Below are positions 45,601 to 57,600 of a stretch of 64,000 nt of DNA, piece by piece. The stretch comes from Gymnorhina tibicen (Eukaryota; Chordata; Aves; Passeriformes; Artamidae): contig VXAZ01005694.1 in the NCBI GenBank assembly GCA_013399875.1, positions 853,331 through 917,330 of the forward strand, given 5' to 3'. A model generated the notes under the pieces. That model worked only from the letters and a program-made list of their open reading frames with translations, was not told the origin of the DNA and searched no databases. The stretch's first letter is position 1, and every line of letters begins with the position of its first letter. The position numbers and the translations under genes were made by a program.

Positions 45601-48600
45601 TTCAAGCAGAGACATTGAAAGAAGAAAGAGCAATCTATTGAGAAAGAGGGAAATTAAGACATAGATAGAAACAGTTGGCTGAGGGGAAAAACAAGAGATT
45701 AGTTTTACATCATCAAAAAGATGCAACTTAAAAGAAAGAGAGAAAAATCTGGAGGCAGATTCTATAGTGGACAATGCTGCATATTTCAAACTCCCTTTTA
45801 GGACAAGTAGGGGTGTGAAGTGAGAAGGTGCTTTTCAGGCTGCACCTTTTATAAAGGGCAGGTGGACAGGCAGAAAAACACTGCACAAGGATATGGGAAG
45901 AAACCAGTTCCTTAACAAAATCCTGAAGTTGAATCATTAACATCACAATCATTAACATCCATCCAGTATGGACATTTACATCCCAGTTCCTCATCCTTAC
46001 CCTTCCCCACCCCAGTTACCTCTTCCTGCTCCTTCCCACATCCCCAGTGCTGCTTATTACCTGAACAGCATTTTCTGCTCTGATTCTCGCTGAAGTAATG
46101 GGCAGGCTAAAGGGCCTTCGTTAGAAATTACATTTAGGCTCAAAAAGAACTAAATAATTTCAGTTGTGTTTTAAAACTATACTTGGAAGATTTTTACAGG
46201 GCAGGGGCCAAACCCCAAGTGTGTGTCAATGTTCAATCCGGGGTCTGTGGCCGGTAATTTCTAAATTAACGGTAAGGCTTTCACAGGTGGCAAATTAATG
46301 TCCTTCTCTACCAGAGAAGTGCTTCTCTGAGCACCTGCGAGCTTTAAGGTGAGAGCTGCCCTGTTTCATCTCCCCAGTTTCTGACTGCCAAGGAGTCAGC
46401 AGCCAGAGGGCCTCTGTGAGCTTCCAAGAGGACACGAAGCAGAGCTGCTCCAAAGGCCATTAGCTGGTGGAGGAAACACCCTCTGCCCGAGGAGACAACC
46501 CACCTACTGAAGAGAAAGTTGTTCCAAAATCACTTACAGAAGGTTTTGGAGCAGGCGATTTGTTGCTCTCTGGGGTCTTGGTCAACCACTCGTTGATACG
46601 ACTGGAGACACCAACCTTCAGTCCAGCAGTTTCCTGCAAAATGATAAAATCCAATCAGAAGACTTTCAGAATGGCTTTTGCTTTGTTTTTCATGGCTTAG
46701 ACTTAATAGCAAAGCCAAGCCTAATTCACAGGTCCTCACCGTGCCCGTGGCTGGCTCAGAGACATTCCCTGTGTGCTCTGAAGGGATGGTCCCTGTGAAC
46801 TACGCAGTGCTGCTGCCCTCTAGTTTTCAAAAATGATACACGTGGACTGACAAAAACATCTCCACTTTACTGCTACCCCAGTAATAAATGTCAGACATAA
46901 ACATGCTGTTTCTCCCACAAGCCCAAACTCCAAAAATCTTTAGCTTAATAGAAGAGACATCAGTTCAAGTCTACTTCTCTTCTCTTGTTAAACTAATTTT
47001 TTATCAAAAAAAAGCACACAAAAGTTAAGTGGCCTAAACTTCAAAACATTAAATCTTTAAAAGGCTAGAACAAATTACTAAAATTTAATGACTCTCTGTA
47101 ATAACCCACTTCAATCCATGGCTCATCTTTTTGCCCATGAAAAATGCTCATCAACTTGCTTCAGTTTATAGATAGAAAATATTGCCTTAAGGATTTACAT
47201 AGAAAAAGATAAAGGTCTCACAAATACTTCCATGCATTATCTAGAAAATATCACTATCTTGCCTATTCAATTCTCCTCTGCTCCCCAAAAGAATTTTGCC
47301 CTACTCAAAGAATTTCTTTGTACTCCGCTTGAACTATCCAGATGTATTTGTCTAAGATATCTGATGTGGCTCTGGAATGTCTCATAACTGAGCTCAGTAG
47401 GTCACTAAATTCCTCCATTATACTCAGTATTGCAGCCACACCATCTTGTGGATTTCTGAGGTCTTCAGGATCCTTTGGGATATTCTTCACCAGTGATGTT
47501 GACAGAAGCAGACAGGCTTACTCACAGGAACACGGATGGCAAGGTCAGGTCCAGAGCATAATTCTTTATAATTGCTAGGTTAAATCAAGCACATACCTTA
47601 TTTGGTGTTCCTGTCCCGGAGGGTGATGAAAAAACATTCCCTTTCTCCCACATGCTCTTGATATTACGGACACCCTCAGCTGGAACGTGAAGGTCAGAAG
47701 CTTTAGCTGGTCTTGAAGCCTTTGTGCCCTGGAGAAAAATTGGGGCCAGTTGGTGTTTGGCATTAAGAGCCAGATTTGCAGGGTGGTTTGAACTCCAGGG
47801 AATGCAGCATCTCTACGTGGTTCTGGCACTGATCACGCAAAGATGAGAAGGAGCACCCAGCTCAAGGAGTGCCACTGAGGCTCTCTCCCCTTTTTGATTT
47901 GCAGTTTCACCAGCTGTGGAAACGGCACGCACTTATTTTTGCATCTATTACCTTTCTAAAACCCATGGCAGACCAGGGCTCTGCACACAACTGCTCCAAG
48001 GCTTTCCAATCTTAGTTACCACCTGCATCCTGGAAGCTTGGCTCTTTCAGGGACCGAGCTAGGGAAATCCTTGCAGAGGCAGGGGGAAAGGCTGCTCTGC
48101 CATTCAGCATCAGACTCTGCTCCATCTGTCCCAGCCAACTGAGCCGCAACAACACAGGATTCCAGGGGTAAACCTCAGCAAGTACAATATGTTTGAAACA
48201 AGGTGCTCTTTCAAAGGGTGGAGAATTGGGTGGGAGTTTTTTGGGGATATTTTTTTTTTGGAAATGTGTCTTTTGCATGGTTACTACAAACACCAGACCA
48301 AATTCTTTCTCCTTCTTCTTTTCAAAATTCTTGTACATTTTACATACCGTAGATTTGATGAGAGTAAGAACCTGTATGAGTGGTGCGTTGCCCCTCTAGT
48401 TGCAAAGCAAGTCAGATTTGACAACTCATGGACAAATCAAAAACTCAGCAAAGGAAATATTTCAAGTCAGATGGCAGCTGGATACAGTGGTACCAAACTC
48501 CTATTTTACCATGGACTATGAAAAGAAAAAGCCCTCAGTTATTTATTATTAACCACTAGTTGTCAGAATCACCTGGGGTCAAATTCTGCCTTTTAATATG

Positions 48601-51600
48601 ATTTTGTTTTTCCTTTGTCACTGCTTAACTCCCTAGAGTATGTCTTTGCTAAGGAATTTCACTGTGAGGTGGCAGCCAGCAGCACAGAGCCACCCTTGCT
48701 CTCCTAAATAAGCTGCTAAGTCAGCTCTGCTCAGGATGACTATCAGCTCTGTGCTGCCAGGTCTCTCATCAGCCAAGCAAGGGGTGTGACTGTCACTCAA
48801 GGTGCTGACTGAATCCTCCAAAGCTACGGCGAGCTTACAAAACACAGTAAATTGCAGCATGAAAGGGGAGACACAAATCCGAGGGTTTGTTTAGATACAT
48901 CTCTAGATGTTGGTTACAGATGTGCCTCAAGCGTTTTGTTCTTGAAGTCACATGAAAGAAGAGTTTGTGATCAAAAAATCCCTGCAATTCTGGAACAGCA
49001 AAACAAAGGCTGATTAAAGGCTCAAGAGCCATTAGTAACTAGATCCATTTAGTGGAATTAACTTACCTCAATTGCACTAGTGTATTGCTCAAGTCTACTG
49101 TCAATCTTTGAGACAACTGCTGTTGTCTGGGTGGGCTTCATACCACTATAGGAGTTGGAAAAAAAAAGGCAAGAATTATTATTCCCTCCAATTAAACACT
49201 GCTGTTGGAACTGAACTTACTGTTTCTTTGCTTTACCTCTTTTGAGCAGATTTGTTCAAAAATTCTGTTCGCTCCTCTATCTAAAAAAGAGAGGAACAAA
49301 AGCTTTAAGTTTAAAGTTAATAAAGAGGCAGCCTGTGCAAGGCCAGCCTAAAATGTCATTTCAAATGTCTAAAAAGTCAATCTGAAAGAGATACATTCCA
49401 ACAGAAATTTCACACACACAAAGGTTTTATAGATAGGAGCCTATTGTGCTACAGATTCATAAAAGTGGATATATTTCCTGCATGAATATTTGCATCCTAC
49501 ACACTTCTTCAGTGCTTCATATGTAACAAGAGAATAAATGGTCAACCCAGAAAGAAAAAAAGGGAAGAAGTCTATCTCATGCAAGGGATTGATATGCACA
49601 AAAATCTCTGTCATCCTCACATCTCCCACACCAGAGCAAGTATGTATCTCTTGAGACAGACAGCAAATCTAATTAAGTTTTTCTGAGCTGAGACATCAGA
49701 TTAGGCCAGGTTTGGAGCTCAGCCACACAGCCTCCCTTACGCGTGCTTTTGGAGGACACTAACAATTTAAATGTGAGCTCCGAAAAACCCATCAGAGTAA
49801 GCCCCTGCTCACGTTCGGGCAGGGTCACTGCTGAATCGGTACCTACCAGCTGTTATCACACAAACTGGTATCTTACATTTCATCGTTATTTTCTACTCTG
49901 TAAATAGGAAAATATTGTGATGTTTCCAGGGAAGAAGACTCACGAAGGTCTCGTATGACTTCTGTCAAATCTCTCAAAACTTTGAAAACAAAAAACTCCA
50001 TCCCTGAATAAAGTTTTAAAACATTTCACATGGGGGGCTGGGGTGGCAGGGGGGCATGTGCATCTATTTGTGTTCTGGGTCAAGAAATATTTTCATCAAA
50101 CTTCCTCAAGACTCATCCACATTGCATTGTTCCACTTCCCATCCCAGGCTCTACAGTTTCACTTAAAAGTAAAATATATGCAAGCAGCTCCAGGGGATTG
50201 AAAGTATTAATAATCAGCCTGGCTGGATTCCTGGGGATTCCCCAGTCTCTGTAGGGGCTCTCCATTTTCAATTTACTTTAACCATGACTGCTCTGGCATT
50301 TGTGCCTTCAAAACAAGGCAGTGACAGCCATTCCTTTAAATGGTTCTCTTCAGTGCCTTTAGCATCCAAGGCTTTCCCAGAACACTAAGTCCCACAGCAA
50401 TCCCATCAAAGGGCATGCACGGTTTATTTCTCAAGCCCTTGCAAGCAAAAACTCAGGCGGTTCCCTTGGGTGCAGCATTTGCCAAACAAGCTCACTGGAG
50501 GAACTCCAGCTACCACCCATCCGGCTCAAAGGCACCCCTGAAGCTCTGAAACGTGGGCACAATTTACAGAGTCATTCCCATTAACGCTTTTAGTTGCCAA
50601 AACGCGAGCTAACAGCAGTCCTAGCGCAAAGACGGCCTCTGCTAGGACAAATCCCCCGTTTCGGTGGAGCGATGTCACAAGGTGGCAGCAGAAGACCGGC
50701 GGGAGCAGGAGCCCTGCGCACCCGCAGGAACGGGGCGCAGCTGTTTCACCCAGAGAGGGGACACAGCCGGCAATGCCACGGAACCAGCAAGGAAAGGATT
50801 CAAAAGTGACCAAACAGACCGAGGACGGTAACCTGGAACGCGTCACCTCACGTCTGCTATGGTGTAGTAGAAGTTTCCCCCCCAGTGCTGGTTTCTGGGT
50901 CATAACCAGCAATGCATCAAAACGATGAGTTCATTGCAGCGAGAGCCTCCAGCTTCTCCCCAGTCTGTCCCCACCCGCATCAGTGAAACCCTGGTGGGCA
51001 GCAAGGACAAACAGTATGGACTATCTCAAAGAACCAGGACTCGAGGTAACTGCCTAATAGTTCATTTGCAGGATCTTCACAGCGTTTTATGTGCGGGTAG
51101 GAGAGATGCTTCTGCACAGCGGGAAAACCAGGCTTCAGTACGCACTGCGGGGAGAGGGGGACAGGTGGGAGGAAAGAAGGACATTATTCTTGTGGTTGTG
51201 GTAAAAAGACAGAAGTGGGATCGTTCTTTACCCGCTGGAAACAGCAGTTCTCAGGGCACCAGCTGTGGGATCAGGAAGAAGTCAGGGATTGTTCAGAAGA
51301 GGAGAGTGAAAAAGCAAAACAGAAAATAGACAGGAAAGCAGAGTTAGGAAGAAACCCTCAGAGCTGAGCAAGGCCCTCTGGCTGGGGAAGCAGGTGCCTT
51401 GTGTGGAGGGATAAAACGTTTTCTGCACATTTGTGTGAGAATTTAATGTGAATTATGAGAATTTGTTCTAGAGTATTTTCCTCAAAACATAGCAGAAGCA
51501 GACGTTGAATACACCTAGAGGAAACAAAGCTGTACACACGTGTACAACATCTAAGTCAAACACATTTAGACTGCACAGCAACATCTAAAGGTCATTTATC

Positions 51601-54600
51601 CACTGCACATCTCACAAACTCCATGCAAAGAATTTCAAACGTTGGGCACATACAGTAAACAGTATGACAAAATAGATCTGTAAAAGAAACAGGCAAAGCA
51701 AGGTGGTTAGCATAAAACACAAGATATTTTCTCAGTTTCAGAGCAGGAAATACGAATAATCTTTTTGCTGCATTCACCTTAACAGGATCTTGTTAAATAG
51801 CTTGGACTACATGTTGTCACCATGGAATACTTTCAGAACACACTCAAAAAAGTGTGTACAGTACTCAAAAACGTTCTGTTTTCAGCCCCTAATTAAATTC
51901 TGAGCAGAGAGAATGAGTTAACACACAATATGAGACCATGACTTGGGAAACAAAAACCATTACATATTCCCAGTAAAACTTGTTTCATAGAAAGGTATTA
52001 TACGATTCTTGGGAGTTTTAATCTGTGTATTGGATATTAAGCAACAGAAATTTGTAAACGGGTCTATAGAAAACTCTTCTCCAAAAATGTGCCAAGGAGG
52101 AAGGGGAATAAAAACGCACACGGGAAACCCTGTGTTATAATTTTGCCTCGTATCCAAGAGAGGAGGAACCTAGTGGAAATCCATTGGAGTGCTATTCCCT
52201 GGGAGAGGCTTCTCCTCATCCTCCCTGAGTGGCCAACACAGTCTCTTGCTTCATTAAGCACAGTTATGCTTTTTCCTGCTGTCAGCAGTATCTGAGCAGA
52301 GCGTGCCAGTTTAGCTCAGTTTACCTGCCGCACTCAAGTGCTGCCATCAGCATCAAAGATGGGGAAAAACAAATGTCACATATCCCGTTCTGTTTTCCCT
52401 CTGCTGCAAGAACAGCTCATCTAGGAAGAGCTGATTGTGTGGAGTCTTAATTCTTTCCAGTCACTGCCCCAGCTGTCAGGTATTGAGAGCAATAATGAGA
52501 TAGGACAAGACAGGTCTTTAAAGAAAAAAAAAAAAAGTCTCTGAAAAGTCCTATCTTCTGGCTCAGCTGTCAGCAATGCCTTGCAGAGACTGCTGGCTGC
52601 CACATCAGCCCCCATTTCCCGGGAGACATCTTCTCCAAACACAGGGATATCCCAGCCTCCTGCCATTGCTCCCTCCCCTCAACACCTAACAGCTTTTGCA
52701 TTTCTCTAGTGGTGGAGTTCATCCCCAAGAGGAGACTGAGTACTGAAATACCCTGTTCTCTCCTGATTAACCCAGAAAACAGAATACAAGGAGTCAGCAA
52801 CCCTCCTTCGCAAAGAAAACACGAGGAATGGACTTGTCTAAAAAGCAAAACGAACAAAGCAAAATGAACAAAGATTTTTCAGGAAATTTCATTCTTCGAA
52901 TGCATCATATTTTGCGTGAACTAAAGCAGGGAGAGCACAAGCTAGAGGCAGATGGGAGAGCAGCAGAGGTTGTCCCAGGCTTTGTCCTTATTTCGAAAAA
53001 ATAATGACACAAGAGGACAGAGGCTGAACAGAAGTTTGGTACTCCTGCAGCCCACAGGGTGTCCACCCAGCCCTGAGAAATCCAAGCTGCTTCTGTCCCT
53101 GAGCTAGTGATGAACCTGGCCTGTATTTACCGGGCATGTTTTCACTGTCCCCTCAGAAAGAACCAGCCCCAGTGCTGTCGCTGCGAGGACCCCGCACTGC
53201 GGTAGCTCTGCTGAAGCAGTGTCTCAGGTTGGAGGGAAACACCGTATTTAACACTTAAAACAACAGGAGTTGCCAACACTGCCTAGGCTGTGGTTTTTTA
53301 GGGGCCAGACTAGACAATCAGAGCCTTTCCAAATATAAGCGTGTATGTACATTTTGTCCGTGCCTGTATAAATACATTTACATTTGGGCATCCGTGAGCT
53401 GTGTCACACGTGGAGAGGAGCTGCACATTTTTGTGTCCCAGTTCTGAGTCTGCGTGTCAGGCTAGTCCGTGGCCTCCTGATGGATAGGTGCAGCATCCAT
53501 AGGAAGCAATCTGCCACACTGCTGCTCAGCTAATCTCACTCCTTTCCTTTGCTCTCGTAGTTCTCTTGGCAATCCTCACGCCCTACTTTCTTCATATTAG
53601 CCACTCCTATGAACTTCTTCTTCATCCCAAAAGCTTATCACATCAGGGAGGGCAGGGACGGAGGAAAAAGGTGCTTTGCCAGATTGTGACCCAGGAGAAG
53701 TCAGAATGTGCACATGTATCATACATTATTTTTATACCGAGCCTCCCTTTTCTCAGGATTAATTCCAACCACCCACCCACAACTGTGCATTTGGGATTCT
53801 CACATGACTCATGGCAGATCTAACGAGATGATACGTTCATCAAGGGAGAAAACCTGTGCCAGATGCTTTACAAATCAGCAGATAACTTGGGCAGTGCAGA
53901 GCAGACAGTGAGAAAGCTGCGTACCAACCAGGTGAGACCAGCCTGAGAAGCCTGTCCAAATCAGAGGTAACAAAACAGACTGTCTTCTAATAACTGGATT
54001 TTGACATCAAGTTTCACATCAGGTTAATAAACTGAGATTATTCTCCCCTCAGCTCTTGACCACAGAAGGCCAAGAAGCAGTTTGGGGTGTGAACTTTTAC
54101 AGCATTACACACCTACACTGGCCACCCACAGACACTGGACTGGAATGTGTACAGTATCACCGATTTCTCAGAGAGAGACACAGAGAAAGAGCTGCATATA
54201 CCAGGTTTTGTAGCAAACAACTTCTACCTAACAAGACACAAACCCCAGCAGCAGCTGTCTTCATAAAAAAATAAAATAAAAAAAAAATTTGGACCCTGGA
54301 TGCTTAACAACATTTGAAAAATTCCAGCTTTCCTCTGAAAATGTACTTAGAATAGCATAGCATCAGTACAAAAGGTATCTGAAAGCTTTAAGCCTCCTGT
54401 CAAGTCCAGTGTTTTTTCACACTTTCCCCAAAATTAGGATACACATCCTTTTTACTTTGTGTTTTCAAGTATAATTTCCTCCATTCTGAGCCTTCTGTGA
54501 ATTAAAGCTCCAAATGTATGTCATAAAAGGCACCTCAATAAACAGAGGAAAAGGAAGCCGCCCCAGGAGGGTTGGGAGGAAGCTGTACATTTATAGTGTC

Positions 54601-57600
54601 TGTTACTGACATCATCTTTAGCAACCACAATGGCAAGACCGGGTTTAACTCATCGGAGCAAGTCGTGAAGCTTGGCAGTCTTTGTTTACAACTGTGTGTG
54701 CTCTGTCCTGGTATTTCGGGTTCAAATGGATCTTAGAAGCAAAAGGCTCAGCCCATTCAACAACATTTGGGCTCTGTATTTGCTAGAACTGGACCCACAA
54801 CAGACCTGAAGCCTCAGAATGGATCAAAGTGTGGCTCTCTGTGAGTGGAAAACTAATTTTGTTCAAATGCAGTTTTTCACTCAACAGTTACATTTTTAAT
54901 CTCATGGAGGTCCACTTCCTGGTTCAATGAGCTCCTACCTGGTTCTTTTCTCTCCTAGCTCCCACTAAGTGGCCTTTTTGACAAACATTTTGGATTCTTA
55001 AGTGACTAATGGCATGAAATGGAAAAAGGAAAAGATATTTGAAAACATTAACAGAATCTGCAGTTTGAGCTTGAGATGAGAAAGCAACTGGACTGAATTC
55101 CAAAACAATACTCCCAATAATTTCAGTGGGGCCAGGATCCCTCTTCCATGCTGAAAGACCATTTAATTGATTTATCACACTTCTAATATAATATAGGCCA
55201 CAAAAGACCATTTAGGACTCCTGCAGCAACAGAAGGGTGCGGTTTTATTTCTTGTTATGTAAGAAAATGAAATCCAGCCCAGTACTTCTAAATGTTATTT
55301 TTAGGGGGATTAGACATAAGCTAGAGCTCCCATATGGGTCAGTTACAATTAATGATGATTAGGCTGAATATGCTTAAAGACAAAGTAATCTGGCAAGGAA
55401 GAAAATAATTGTGGATGTGGAAGGAGTGAGAGAACATTTGTGACTCCATGGTCTTAAGAGATCTTTTCCAACCTCAATGATTCTATGGTTCTTCCCCAGT
55501 TCACAAAGCACTCCTATAATTTAAAACAATACAGTAATACAGCTCTAAGTTTCAAAAATCATTTTCTCTTGAAGGTGAAGATCCTTTTTGGAGAATCTTC
55601 AGCAGCAAGAAGAGACAGCTGCCAGTCTAGTCTCTATTTTTAGGAAGGAACTCTGATTTGCAATCATCCCAATGAATGAAGTTTTTCAGCTAGAGGGTTC
55701 AGGCTAAGTCTATCAAAGCATTTTCCTAGGTCTGATTACAAGTATTCAACATTGCTTTTGATGTTTGGCTGTTGGTTTGGACTACAAACCCCGTTAGTTT
55801 TTATGTGCTACACAGGTGTTAGTGGGGAGGTTACCTTGAGAGATGAGCCTTTAGGACTGAAACATTTAAACGGCTTCTTGTCTTCAGACACACCATCTTC
55901 TGGCATCTTCTGGCGTTTCTCAGCAGCTTCAGCCCTTCTTCTTTCAATTTCTTCCTTCATCCTCCTCTTTTCCTCCTTAAAAAAAACGAGTTATTTTATA
56001 TAAATAAATTACTTGTTCTTTCAGAAACTACATCACAATTACAGGGCTGTGCAGCCCTGCAAAACATTTACCAGATTTCCTAAGAGCAGATTTTTATGCC
56101 AGTCAAAAAAGTTCAGTGATCTGTCTGAAACTTAAAAAGTTGTTAATGCCAATCCATCACAGTGTTAGGGATGCCAGCAGGACAATTAAGTCTGTGCTGC
56201 TCTAGTGTATCCTCGCAGTGAAGTCACCAAAGTTATTGCCAAATAGTGCCACTTAAACAAAGACTCAAACTCAGTTCCTCTGTATTCCCATGTATCATAT
56301 TGGTATTGTTCTTCTGTCCCTCTACTCTGACACTTACTGTGCCAAGGTTAATATTTAACATGGAAAAATCAAGAGGTGGCCAAGAAACCCAAGATTAAAT
56401 GCTTGCCGATCTCCCTCCAGAGGAGATGAGTTTTGCTTCACAAGCTGTGGTCAAACCAGAAGCCCTCAAAGCAACACCACTGTGAGCACTGGTCAGTGGG
56501 GTCTGACCAGCAAGGTGTTGTTGTGCAGTCCTGGCATCTACAGAGTTCTGTTGTGAAGAGCTTAGTACATTAAAGGAACTGGCATTCAGCTGCCAGATAC
56601 TATCAGTATCATTCATTTACCATTTGTTTTCCAAACAACTAGGATTCCTAAATGATGCACCAGAGACTTGGAAATCCTATTTGTAGAGTCCCTTGGCAGA
56701 GGAAGTACAAGAAAACAGATGTGTTGGATATTCAATATTTTAATAGACAAGAATATCTCCCTAATGAGATCTAGCCCATTGTAACTATATATAACATTAG
56801 CATTCCAGCCCATCTGCAGCAGATAAATTTTGACATGCACTTTGTAATTCAATCCGTGTAATGTCAAAAAAATTCTGTGGCTATAACACTGCCCCAAGAC
56901 TTTGAATCCCCAAGAAGATAAGAAATTTTCAGCTATCACAGATGAAATCCTGACTCGTGAAAACAGATATTAGAGCCCTGTCTTTCCTAAGGCTAGAGTT
57001 AGAACATTTTTTCCTACCCTGGATGCTGCATGTTTTACCTCAGGTTTTCATGATGCTGCAGAGAGTTATCAACTAATGCAAGAATAGTGGAAGTAAAGTA
57101 GTAATAAAGGAATAAACCTGAGTTGAACTCTCCATACTTCACACTTACCTCCTCTCTGATTTTTCTCTCAGCCTCCTCCTGCTTCTTCTTCTGCTCCTCT
57201 TCCTCCAGGATTTTCCGGCGCTCCTCCCGCCTTTTCTTCAGTTCGTCCAGCTCTGCTGCCGCCTCCTGCTGCTTCTCCTTCAGCTTCTCCAGCTCCTCGC
57301 TCTCGTTCTCGCCCCGGCGCCGGCGCTGATCTTCCAACCTCTTCAGGGCCTCGACCCCCGGCTTCGCCTCCTCCGCGTTTGCAGTCCCCTTCAGATTGGA
57401 GCGGCTGCGAAGGAAACCAAAGGAAAAATGACGCCCGGGGGTTTCCCTTCCTGGCCAGAGCCGCCTGCTGCCACGTGCTCAGCAGCAGCACGAGAGCCTG
57501 GCACTCCAAGGTGCTGCCTTCTAAGGCCTTTTGCTCCTTGCACCACTGTGCCCGACAACTTGTGCCACCCCTGTTTTGTGTTCTGTGTCATAAAGGATGC

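Larger units (their letters stand above)
49281..55834 (-). other. CALD1 large intron
   Basis: 6554 bp. It contains a CpG-enriched patch at about 50580-50840 and a CR1 tail at 55441-55492. Otherwise no repeat family or exon is recognisable. Confidence 0.65.

Noticed and set aside
50526..50912. 128-codon minus-strand frame in a CALD1 intron
   Set aside because: It overlaps the CpG-rich patch where stops are rare. There is no recognisable protein pattern and it is not part of caldesmon.
55886..55910. Ten-base direct repeat CCAGAAGATG within the CALD1 exon
   Set aside because: It encodes QKMPEDG, part of the normal caldesmon sequence, so it is not a recent duplication.
57123..57329. Plus-strand Ser/Phe-rich frame
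   Set aside because: It is the antisense of the CALD1 Glu/Lys-rich exon.
57168..57509. Minus-strand Gly/Ala/Glu-rich frame over the CALD1 exon
   Set aside because: It is an out-of-frame reading that runs through the real acceptor; the true frame matches caldesmon residue by residue.
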